Part shown: positions 8,079 to 14,522 of the stretch, piece by piece
How the letters are laid out: every line of letters starts with the position of its first letter
How positions within the stretch are numbered: position 1 is the first letter of the stretch
Assembly (NCBI GenBank): GCA_945888475.1
Contig: CAMDAB010000010.1
Span: 1-52,532 of the forward strand
Direction of reading: 5' to 3'
DNA from: Saprospira grandis DSM 2844
Lineage (GTDB): Bacteria > Bacteroidota > Bacteroidia > Chitinophagales > Saprospiraceae
Length of the DNA: 52,532 bases
Notes under the pieces: generated by a model
What the model saw: the letters and a program-made list of their open reading frames with translations, nothing else
The model's database searches: none
Told to the model about the DNA's origin: nothing
Position numbers and translations under genes: made by a program

Positions 8079-9449
8079 ATGCTTCAGGATATTGTTCCAA
8101 TAAAGATTTTTTTGATTTCGGACAGTAACTCATTGCTATCCGAAATTGGAGAAAAATTTAAAAAAGCATCTTTGCTGCTACTCGAAGATTTTTTTGCAGC
8201 GCTTGCCCATGCGCATCTCGAACCTGATTTCATTTTTATTTTTGGTATCCTTGAGCGAAATGGTATCGCAATAGCAAATTTCATTGAAAAACTTTCGGAG
8301 CTAAGCCCATCGACCCGGGTAATTTTTGCTGCCAATGACCCAGAATACAGGCAGGCTGTACAACTTATGAAAATAGGTATCGGAGATTATATTGCCGCTT
8401 CGGGTTTCGACAGTTTATATCTGAGTACGCTATTGGAGGCTTACTCGGGGGAAAAATGGAATCCTGAAGAAAAAATCAGGACAGGTATTGTTGAAAAATT
8501 CAGGGAGCTTGGCTTTATGGGTAGCGGAAGGAGAATGCGCAAACTGTACCGGATGATTGAAGATGCTTCGAAATCTGAGCTTTCCCTTTTGTTCGAAGCT
8601 GAGGTAGGCTGCGAATTGTTGGAAGCTGCAAGGGCAGCACATAAGCTGTCGAAAAGAAGAGAAGGTCCTTTTGTACTTTTCGATGTGCTGGCCTATCAGA
8701 GCGAAACCGTAGAATTTGAACTTTTCGGAAGGGAAAAAGACAGCAACGCCGGTATTGAAAAAAGAAAAACCGGTGCCATAGAAACTGCAAGCGGCGGAAG
8801 TCTTTGTATCGAAAACATAGATGCTTTGCCCATCCATATTCAAAGTCGACTTCTGAGGGCAATCCGTGAAAAAAAATACCTGAAACCCGGAGGACCGAAC
8901 ATTGTTTTTTGGAATACAAGACTGATTTGCATATCTTGGAAAAATCTTGAAAAATCTATCAAATTCAAACAATTGCGTGAAGATCTCTTTTATCAGATAG
9001 CTGCCTTTAATATTCGTGTCCCGTCGCTTAGAGCACGCGGGCAGGATGTCGTTTTATTGGCAAATCATTTTTTGAGAACCTTTGTCCGTGTCAATCGTTT
9101 AAAGGCAATGAATTTGTCGCAGGCAGCAAAAGATAAACTATTGGAACATTACTTTTCCGGTAATGTACTTGAGTTAAAATCGGTCATTGAAACAGCTGCG
9201 CTGCTAAGCAAGGGGGAGGAAATTGAAAAAGAAAATATAATTTTCAGAGAAAAACCTATCATTAACCTAATAAGTGACGGAGAGCAAAGTCTGGAAAAAT
9301 ACAATGAATTTATTATCAATACCTATCTCGAGAAATATGACAATGATGTATTAGCGGTAGCTGCAAGACTTGGAATTGGAAAATCGACCATATACCGTAT
9401 GTTACAGTCAAATAAAATTTCAAAAAAAACCAGCGCCCAAAATGACTAA
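8079..9449 (+). CDS. degenerate NtrC-type regulator (pseudo-receiver, inactive-looking AAA+, Fis HTH)
   Basis: A 456-aa protein with the layout of a sigma-54 activator: receiver-like domain (about 7-125), AAA+ central domain (about 145-385) and Fis-type helix-turn-helix (about 420-446, VAARLGIGKSTIYRMLQ). Nearly every catalytic position is lost. The receiver has Phe55 where the phosphorylated Asp belongs and Ala at the conserved Lys (YIAAS). The Walker A position reads EAEVGCEL instead of GESGTGKE. The GAFTGA loop is DSNAGI (221-226). Walker B Asp-Glu is Glu245-Asn246. The scaffold is still obvious (LFGREK, GSLCIENIDALP, LREDLFYQI, VPSLRARGQDV). It is probably a DNA-binding regulator that neither hydrolyses ATP nor contacts sigma-54; this is inference. 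The open frame is intact, so it is not a decayed gene. It overlaps the HPt gene by 8 nt. Confidence 0.8.
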   Translation: MLQDIVPIKIFLISDSNSLLSEIGEKFKKASLLLLEDFFAALAHAHLEPDFIFIFGILERNGIAIANFIEKLSELSPSTRVIFAANDPEYRQAVQLMKIGIGDYIAASGFDSLYLSTLLEAYSGEKWNPEEKIRTGIVEKFRELGFMGSGRRMRKLYRMIEDASKSELSLLFEAEVGCELLEAARAAHKLSKRREGPFVLFDVLAYQSETVEFELFGREKDSNAGIEKRKTGAIETASGGSLCIENIDALPIHIQSRLLRAIREKKYLKPGGPNIVFWNTRLICISWKNLEKSIKFKQLREDLFYQIAAFNIRVPSLRARGQDVVLLANHFLRTFVRVNRLKAMNLSQAAKDKLLEHYFSGNVLELKSVIETAALLSKGEEIEKENIIFREKPIINLISDGEQSLEKYNEFIINTYLEKYDNDVLAVAARLGIGKSTIYRMLQSNKISKKTSAQND

Positions 9450-9789
9450 GATAAAACTGGAATTCCTGAACGAATTGAGTGGCGGAGATGCCAAATTTGT
9501 CAGCTTAATGCTGAAAACATATATTGAAGAAACCGATAAAGAGCTGCTCTTACTTGAAGAAGCTTACCAAAATAAAGACAGAAGCAGCATTGCTTTTTGG
9601 GCACACAAAATAAAGACCTCTTTTTACCTATTGGGACTTGAACAATTAAGTGCTGTAGCGTCAAATCTTGAGCAAAATGCCAAGAATTTACAATTATCGT
9701 TGGATAATCTCCAAGAAGAGCTCAGCTATATCAGCAGCAATGCTGCCGATAGTATAAAACAAGCTAAAAGGTTGATAGAAGCGTTTTGA
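9442..9789 (+). CDS. HPt (histidine phosphotransfer) domain protein
   Basis: A 115-aa all-helical protein starting at the ATG at 9442, inside the end of the upstream gene (8-nt overlap, so translationally coupled). The motif FWAHKIKTSFYLLG matches the HPt signature H-x-(I/L)-K-(T/G)-S, with His55 as the likely phospho-acceptor. HPt proteins shuttle phosphate between receiver domains in multistep phosphorelays. Here the coupled neighbour has lost its receiver Asp and there is no histidine kinase in the window. The partners must therefore be elsewhere, or the pair works by binding rather than phosphotransfer. Confidence 0.8.
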   Translation: MTKIKLEFLNELSGGDAKFVSLMLKTYIEETDKELLLLEEAYQNKDRSSIAFWAHKIKTSFYLLGLEQLSAVASNLEQNAKNLQLSLDNLQEELSYISSNAADSIKQAKRLIEAF

Positions 9790-9830
9790 GTAGAAGAAAG
9801 ATGAAAGGATGAAGAGAATTATAATTTGGT

Positions 9831-9860
9831 AATTTGAAAATTTGAAAATTTGAAAATTTG
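9831..9860. repeat. tandem AATTTGAA low-complexity repeat
   Basis: About four units of the 8-mer AATTTGAA in tandem. They are flanked by GGATGAAAGATGAAA-type repeats (9795-9815 and 9942-9970). Similar words recur near 14360-14405, 16245-16280 and 34893-34922, always between genes. Confidence 0.7.
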
Positions 9861-9887
9861 TTTCGTCCGGCAGATGAGATTCCAAAT

Positions 9888-9931
9888 GGCTTCAACCTTT
9901 GAAAAAAAACATTAGTAGAGGACTGCGGTAT
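9888..9931. repeat. interspersed repeat family C, copy 1
   Basis: GGCTTCAACCTTTGA ... GAGGACTGCGGTAT is a diverged version of the element at 38101-38157. Part of it reappears at 9995-10031. Confidence 0.5.
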
Positions 9932-9994
9932 CATATTAGAGGAAAGGATGAAAGATGAAAGGATGAAAGAAGCGAAGAGGAACCGATCTCGTAA

Positions 9995-10031
9995 AATAGC
10001 AGAGGAGCGCGGTATTTTAATGTCGCTGTAG
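9995..10031. repeat. interspersed repeat family C, copy 2 (partial)
   Basis: ATAGCAGAGGAGCGCGGTAT continuing into TTTAATGTCGCTG closely matches 38123-38155. The core GCGGTATTTTAATG(C/T)CGC is an inverted repeat. Confidence 0.55.
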
Positions 10032-10066
10032 AGGAAAGGATGAAAGATGACATTTTGTACTAAAAT

Positions 10067-10100
10067 AAAAAAAGGGGAAGCAACGCAACCCCTTTTTTTT
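10067..10100. terminator. intrinsic terminator of the small RNA
   Basis: AAAAAAAGGGG (10067-10077), 11-nt loop, CCCCTTTTTTTT (10089-10100). It functions in either direction by sequence: for the small RNA on the minus strand and for the HPt operon on the plus strand. Confidence 0.85.
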
Positions 10101-10205
10101 GCTCATTTAGATGAGACTAATAGAAAGACCTACACTTAACTGACAGATAAGAACTTTTTCTGACCTAAAATTAGTATCCTTGCAGAAAGTTTCTGCTTAT
10201 TTGAT
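10067..10205 (-). ncRNA. probable independent small RNA gene
   Basis: Between HPt and the FAH-family gene, the minus strand holds a full transcription unit without an open frame: an excellent promoter (10210-10241), about 135 nt of transcript, and a strong intrinsic terminator (10067-10100). The predicted RNA contains hairpins GCAGAAA-C-TTTCTGC (10183-10197) and CTCAT-CTAA-ATGAG (10101-10116 region). A longer-range pair ACTAAT/ATTAGT encloses a further hairpin built on CTTA...TAAG. The size and the closed-stem layout with a large interior would suit a 6S-like RNA, but I cannot assign a family from sequence alone. It could also be an unnamed regulatory RNA. The exact 5' end is estimated from the -7 box. 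Confidence 0.6.
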
Positions 10206-10209
10206 GTTT

Positions 10210-10241
10210 CAAAGATAGCAAAAAGGAATCCGTATCACCAA
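10210..10241 (-). promoter_or_regulatory. promoter of the small RNA
   Basis: Minus-strand TTG (10239-10241, within TTTTGG), 21-nt spacer, TATCTTTG (10210-10217). This is among the best consensus matches in the window, yet no open reading frame follows it before the terminator. Confidence 0.7.
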
Positions 10242-10406
10242 AATTTTTTTACACTTTTTTGATTAGTTTTGGAAAATTTTAACGTTTCTATTGATAAAAA
10301 TTTTAACCTAAAATTCATATACAACTCAAAAATATCATAAAGTATTGATTTTCAATATATATTTTGATATAACTATTTTGTTTACATTTTATCAACTTTT
10401 GTCACC

Positions 10407-11021
10407 ATGAAAATAATTTGCATCGGAAGAAATTATGCCGCACATGCTGCCGAACTAAATAATCCAATTCCCGAAACTCCGCTGCTTTTTCTGAAACCTG
10501 ATACAGCTGTTTTGAAAGATTCGAAACCATTTTATCATCCCGATTTTTCGAAAGATATTCATCACGAAATTGAAATCGTACTCAAAATATCGAAAAACGG
10601 AAAAAGCATTGCGCCTGAGTTTGCGCATAAATATTACGAAATGGCAACATTGGGTATTGATTTCACGGCAAGAGATCTTCAGGCTGACCTAAAGAGCAAG
10701 GGACATCCTTGGGAAATCTCCAAAGCTTTTGATAATTCTGCTGTGCTTGGCGAATTTGTACCATTCTCATCATTAAAATCTGATGATGGGCATATTGATT
10801 TCAAATTGCTAAACAACAAAATATGTGTACAACATGGAAACAGCTCGCAGATGCTAACCGGCTTCGATGCGCTCATCAGCTATGCGTCCCGATTCTTTAC
10901 CCTGCAGGCCGGAGATCTTATTTTTTCAGGGACTCCCGCTGGCGTTGCTCAGGTAAAAATCAACGATATCCTGGAGGGATTTGTGGGCGATAAAAAACTA
11001 CTGCACTGTGAAATTCGTTAG
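10407..11021 (+). CDS. fumarylacetoacetate hydrolase family protein
   Basis: A 204-aa single-domain FAH-fold hydrolase. The family motifs are present: IGRNYAAHAAEL at the N-terminus, HHEIEIVL (metal-binding Glu pair), LGIDFTARDLQ (metal-binding Asp) and GDLIFSGTPAGVAQV near the end. This short form is most like acylpyruvases (FAHD1/YcgM type), which hydrolyse C-C bonds in acylpyruvates or decarboxylate oxaloacetate. The true substrate is not visible, and the surroundings show no aromatic catabolism genes. A rhodanese gene follows 24 nt downstream. The upstream 10242-10406 is A/T-rich and featureless apart from possible promoter sequence. Confidence 0.88.
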   Translation: MKIICIGRNYAAHAAELNNPIPETPLLFLKPDTAVLKDSKPFYHPDFSKDIHHEIEIVLKISKNGKSIAPEFAHKYYEMATLGIDFTARDLQADLKSKGHPWEISKAFDNSAVLGEFVPFSSLKSDDGHIDFKLLNNKICVQHGNSSQMLTGFDALISYASRFFTLQAGDLIFSGTPAGVAQVKINDILEGFVGDKKLLHCEIR

Positions 11022-11045
11022 TTTATCATCCGAAGATCAGCATTT

Positions 11046-11324
11046 ATGAAAAGTATCAGTCGCGAAACACTGGAACAATGGAAAACAGATCAGACAAAAT
11101 TCCAGCTTATTGATGTAAGAACTCCAGAAGAACATTACACCCATAATATAGGTGGCAAATTGATGCCGCTCGATGAACTGATAAGACGTAGCCATGAAAT
11201 CAAAAAGGATATGCCGGTGGTTTTTTACTGCCGCAAAGGGATTCGCAGCCAGATAGCCATACAGCGCCTGCTGGAGATTTTTCCGGATGGCGATTTTTAT
11301 AATTTGAGTGGAGGGATAGGCTGA
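11046..11324 (+). CDS. single-domain rhodanese-like protein
   Basis: A 92-aa cytosolic rhodanese. LIDVRTPEEHYTHNIGGKLMP is the typical N-terminal motif, and Cys62 heads the active-site loop CRKGIR before SQIAIQRL. The final NLSGGIG stops just before the usual C-terminal Trp and short tail, so this is a compact version. Rhodaneses of this type transfer sulfane sulfur or act as persulfide carriers; the acceptor is unknown. It probably shares a transcript with the FAH-family gene. Confidence 0.87.
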   Translation: MKSISRETLEQWKTDQTKFQLIDVRTPEEHYTHNIGGKLMPLDELIRRSHEIKKDMPVVFYCRKGIRSQIAIQRLLEIFPDGDFYNLSGGIG

Positions 11325-11350
11325 AAACAAGTTTAAAAAGAAATCGGTAT

Positions 11351-11881
11351 CTACTTGAAATCACCTTTTGCCCTAAACAATTTTACAATAACTGTAATCT
11401 GAAGGATAAAACCCGGGAAAAGCAGCGCAAGGAATAAGAGGGCTATGATAGGATCTGCCAAAAGAAAGAGCAATAACAGTAAGAGCAGGCGACTAAACAT
11501 AAAGGTTAAGACCGTGCCGGCAAGCGATTGATTTTCATCTGTTGTTCTTTGATTGAGCCCTTTCAGCATGAGAATTTGTGCCATAAAAGCAGTAATTGAA
11601 CTCATCGCCCACAAAAAAACCGGCAAAAAAATGATGGCAAAAAGAAAAACAGGTTGAAAAAGTAGGGATATGAAAATTACGCCAACCGCAGCCGAAAGAT
11701 AGATGGCCGCTAGCATAAGGTAACGTTCGGTTCCTTTTTCAAACCTAGGACTTTTTTTTGTGTTAAGTTCCTTTTGAAAAACTGTAGGATGTTTTGCGCT
11801 CAATGCCCTGTCTGCATAACGGACAGAGGCAGGCGAATTGAAGGCCAGGCATAAAAACAGCAGAATCATCAGGTATTTCAT
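11351..11881 (-). CDS. hypothetical multi-pass membrane protein
   Basis: A 176-aa protein with a signal-like N-terminal hydrophobic stretch (1-18), a charged segment, then about four hydrophobic helices (about 53-75, 78-102, 127-147 and 148-168). I do not recognise a family. A TATCTTTG box on the minus strand (11887-11894) lies so close to the ATG that the message would be nearly leaderless. The Met at codon 5 is an alternative start, still inside the signal sequence. The short glutamine/asparagine-containing loop (GLNQRTTDENQSLAG) faces away from the helices. Confidence 0.65.
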   Translation of the reverse strand: MKYLMILLFLCLAFNSPASVRYADRALSAKHPTVFQKELNTKKSPRFEKGTERYLMLAAIYLSAAVGVIFISLLFQPVFLFAIIFLPVFLWAMSSITAFMAQILMLKGLNQRTTDENQSLAGTVLTFMFSRLLLLLLLFLLADPIIALLFLALLFPGFILQITVIVKLFRAKGDFK

Positions 11882-11886
11882 AATGG

Positions 11887-11894
11887 CAAAGATA
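11887..11894 (-). promoter_or_regulatory. -7 element of the 176-aa membrane protein gene
   Basis: Minus-strand TATCTTTG ends 5 nt before the ATG at 11881, implying a leaderless or nearly leaderless mRNA. No clear -33 TTG. Confidence 0.4.
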
Positions 11895-11933
11895 CTTTTT
11901 TTAGCGCGATCCTTTAAAAAACTACTTTAAATT

Positions 11934-11963
11934 TTGATGCTTCGGTTTATGCAATTATTTTTG
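11934..11963 (+). promoter_or_regulatory. promoter of the helix-hairpin-helix gene
   Basis: TTG (11934-11936), 19-nt spacer, TATTTTTG (11956-11963), 20 nt before the ATG at 11984. Good match in both elements and spacing. Confidence 0.65.
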
Positions 11964-11983
11964 AATGTATAAACCAATCCCAC

Positions 11984-12919
11984 ATGCTGAAAGATTTTCT
12001 ATACCACAACAGTACAGAGCGAAAAGCTTCGATGCTGCTTATGCTTCTGGTATTTGTGCTGATAGCGCTTTGTTGGTGCATACCCTATTTGGTTCCCACA
12101 CCGAAATACGATTACAGCCAATTCAAAAAAGAAGCTGCAGCTTTTGCAGAGGGGCTGCATGAAGCTGAAAAAAGTGATGATGCCAGCAACTCGGAATATG
12201 GATACAGTGCTAAAAAGTATCCCAAAAAAGAGAAAAAATCAGACAATCAGCGCGAAATCAATCCCTTTCCATTCGATCCGAACAATGCCGATCTAAACAC
12301 ATTACTGGAGTTGGGACTATCAGAAAAAACGGTAAAAGGCATTCTCAATTACAGAGAAAAGGGCGGAGTTTTTAAAATCAAATCCGACTTTTCAAAAGTT
12401 TATTCCCTCAAAGAAGAAGACTTTGAAGCCTTGGAAGAATTTATTCAATTGCCCGACAGTCTCGAGAAAAAATCTTTTGGCGATAAGAAAACCACAGAGC
12501 GTAAAAAAACTGATATACCAACAGTAAATGTCAACAGCGCAAGTGCCGAAGATTTTGATAAATTGCCCGGTATAGGTCCCTCATTTGCCGAAAGAATTGT
12601 AAAATACCGCGATGGGCTGGGAGGTTTTGTCGATTTGGCACAGTTGGAAGAAATTTATGGCCTCAACGATTCCATTATTACAAAAATATCGCCTTACCTC
12701 AGTATTTCAAGCGGCTCGATAAAAAAAATAAATATCAACAAATTGGGAGCAGAGGAACTGAAATCGCATCCATATCTACGTTGGAGACATGCCAATGCCA
12801 TTGTAAAGTACCGCGAAAAAAATGGCCCCTACAAGTCGGTCGAAATGCTCAGAACCCTGCATGAATTTAATGATTCGGAAGGTACATATTGGAAAATAAA
12901 ACCCTACCTTAGCCTTTAA
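11984..12919 (+). CDS. membrane-anchored helix-hairpin-helix protein (ComEA-like)
   Basis: A 311-aa protein with one N-terminal transmembrane helix (about 17-36) and a polar linker. Three helix-hairpin-helix units follow: about 100-160 (NADLNTLLELGLSEKTVKGIL), 183-240 (VNVNSASAEDFDKLPGIGPS) and 250-311 (ININKLGAEELKSHPYLRWR). The middle unit has the canonical LPGIG hairpin used for sequence-independent DNA contact. ComEA binds incoming DNA outside the membrane during natural transformation. The same architecture is widespread in Bacteroidota, so a DNA-uptake role is a family-based inference. No other com genes are nearby. Confidence 0.8.
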   Translation: MLKDFLYHNSTERKASMLLMLLVFVLIALCWCIPYLVPTPKYDYSQFKKEAAAFAEGLHEAEKSDDASNSEYGYSAKKYPKKEKKSDNQREINPFPFDPNNADLNTLLELGLSEKTVKGILNYREKGGVFKIKSDFSKVYSLKEEDFEALEEFIQLPDSLEKKSFGDKKTTERKKTDIPTVNVNSASAEDFDKLPGIGPSFAERIVKYRDGLGGFVDLAQLEEIYGLNDSIITKISPYLSISSGSIKKININKLGAEELKSHPYLRWRHANAIVKYREKNGPYKSVEMLRTLHEFNDSEGTYWKIKPYLSL

Positions 12920-12952
12920 ATTTTTATACTTTTAAACCAATATCAATTGATT

Positions 12953-14308
12953 ATGCAGCAGAGCAGAATCGTAAAAAATTCACAGAGTCTCGAAAGGGAG
13001 CTGTTTTGGCTTGCCAAAGTTATCGATATCCGATTTAAGCTGCATTTCAAACTGGAGTGTGACCATAATTCAATATATGATATTGAGGTTCCCCAACTCA
13101 AAGATGACGGATCGGTTTATGCGCGGGTACTCAGGCATTTTCAAATGAACTATCAGGAGCGCTTGATACTGATTTTGAGTCTTGTGCCGCATATCCGACC
13201 ACAACTGCTCGACATTTTCTTCACCAAAAACGAGGCTTACGATCGTATTTATACAGAATTTGGCGGCCTGAAGGGAAAATATCACAGCGGTTTTTTACCC
13301 ACGGGCGAAACAGCTTCCTTTATCCTTGCCGGAAATGACCTTTCGGAGCGTATAAAAATGGTGGAGCTTTTCAGGCCCGAACATTTTTTTGCTAAACAAA
13401 ATGTTTTAAAACTCGATCTGCATCATGGGAATGAACCGCTATTAAGCAGCGGTATCGAAATCAGTGAGGAATACCTCAGTATGCTTACAACCGGGAAATC
13501 ATTTAAACCCGATTTTAGTACAAATTTTCCGGCAAAGCTTTTAACAACACGACTCGATTGGGCAGATCTGGTACTCGATCCACAGGTTTTGGGTGAAATT
13601 TCGGAAATTGCAGCCTGGATTAAGCATCAGGATACAATTATGAACGAGTGGGGGCTTAGCCGCATGCTCAAACGAGGCTACCGTTCGCTTTTTTACGGCC
13701 CGCCCGGCACTGGAAAAACGCTTACTGCCTGTCTTTTGGGAAAAACGCTAAACCTCGATGTTTACAGGGTCGATCTCTCGCAGGTAGTATCGAAATACAT
13801 TGGCGAAACCGAAAAAAACATGGCCAGTATCTTCGATCAGGCCGAAAATAAAAATTGGATTCTCTTTTTCGATGAAGCTGACGCCTTATTCGGAAAGCGC
13901 ACTGCAACAAGCGACAGTAAGGACCGACATGCCAATCAGGAAGTTGCTTATCTGCTGCAACGGGTCGAAGACTTTTCGGGTGTAGTTATTTTGGCTACCA
14001 ACCTGAAAGCAAATATGGATACAGCCTTTAGTCGTAGATTCCAGTCAATTGTATTTTTCCCGGCACCTAATTATGAGCAGCGACTCAGGCTTTGGAGAAA
14101 TACCTTTGAAGGTCAGGTAAAACTAGATTCAGATGTCGAATTCAAAACCCTTGCAAACGATTATAAACTAACCGGAGGAGCTATTATCAATGTACTTCGC
14201 TATTGTTCACTTTCTGCCCTCGATCGGGGAAGTCGCCACGTTTCGATGGACGATATTAGAGAAGGCGTTAAAAAAGAATTGAGAAAAGAAGGTAAAACGC
14301 TGGAATAG
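12953..14308 (+). CDS. AAA+ ATPase
   Basis: A 451-aa protein from the ATG at 12953, two codons inside a frame that could also open at a TTG. The N-terminal 200 residues carry no recognised domain. The C-terminal AAA+ module has Walker A GPPGTGKT (249-256), Walker B ILFFDEAD (303-310), a sensor-1 region VVILATNLK and arginine-finger context FSRRFQSIVFFP. ATPases of this sequence type occur with contractile injection systems but also alone. No sheath, tube or baseplate gene is present here, so I leave the function open. It starts 33 nt after the helix-hairpin-helix gene. Confidence 0.82.
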   Translation: MQQSRIVKNSQSLERELFWLAKVIDIRFKLHFKLECDHNSIYDIEVPQLKDDGSVYARVLRHFQMNYQERLILILSLVPHIRPQLLDIFFTKNEAYDRIYTEFGGLKGKYHSGFLPTGETASFILAGNDLSERIKMVELFRPEHFFAKQNVLKLDLHHGNEPLLSSGIEISEEYLSMLTTGKSFKPDFSTNFPAKLLTTRLDWADLVLDPQVLGEISEIAAWIKHQDTIMNEWGLSRMLKRGYRSLFYGPPGTGKTLTACLLGKTLNLDVYRVDLSQVVSKYIGETEKNMASIFDQAENKNWILFFDEADALFGKRTATSDSKDRHANQEVAYLLQRVEDFSGVVILATNLKANMDTAFSRRFQSIVFFPAPNYEQRLRLWRNTFEGQVKLDSDVEFKTLANDYKLTGGAIINVLRYCSLSALDRGSRHVSMDDIREGVKKELRKEGKTLE

Positions 14309-14370
14309 ACTGTAGGGACGAAGCGGAAAGAGGAGATGAGGAAAGAGGTCAATAATTTGAAAATTAGTTG

Positions 14371-14388
14371 ATCCGATAGCTATCGGAT
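14371..14388. repeat. dispersed palindrome, copy 1
   Basis: ATCCGATAGCTATCGGAT is a perfect 18-bp palindrome and a member of the CCCGATAGCTATCGGG family. It lies within AATTTGAAA-type low-complexity sequence between the AAA+ and ALDH genes. Confidence 0.75.
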
Positions 14389-14466
14389 TGAAAATTTGAA
14401 AATTTTGTACATTGATTACTTTTCAATAAATCATTACACTAGTACCGACTTAATATTTCGATTTCT

Positions 14467-14474
14467 TATCTTTG
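14467..14474 (+). promoter_or_regulatory. -7 element of the ALDH gene
   Basis: TATCTTTG 48 nt before the ATG at 14523. The -33 region is not recognisable. Confidence 0.5.
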
Positions 14475-14522
14475 TGCCCTCACTAATAATTTTAAATTTT
14501 AAAATCAATACAATATAAAAGT

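Noticed and set aside
12953-14308. Extracellular contractile injection system locus
   Set aside because: Only the AAA+ ATPase is present; no sheath, tube, baseplate or spike gene is in the window.
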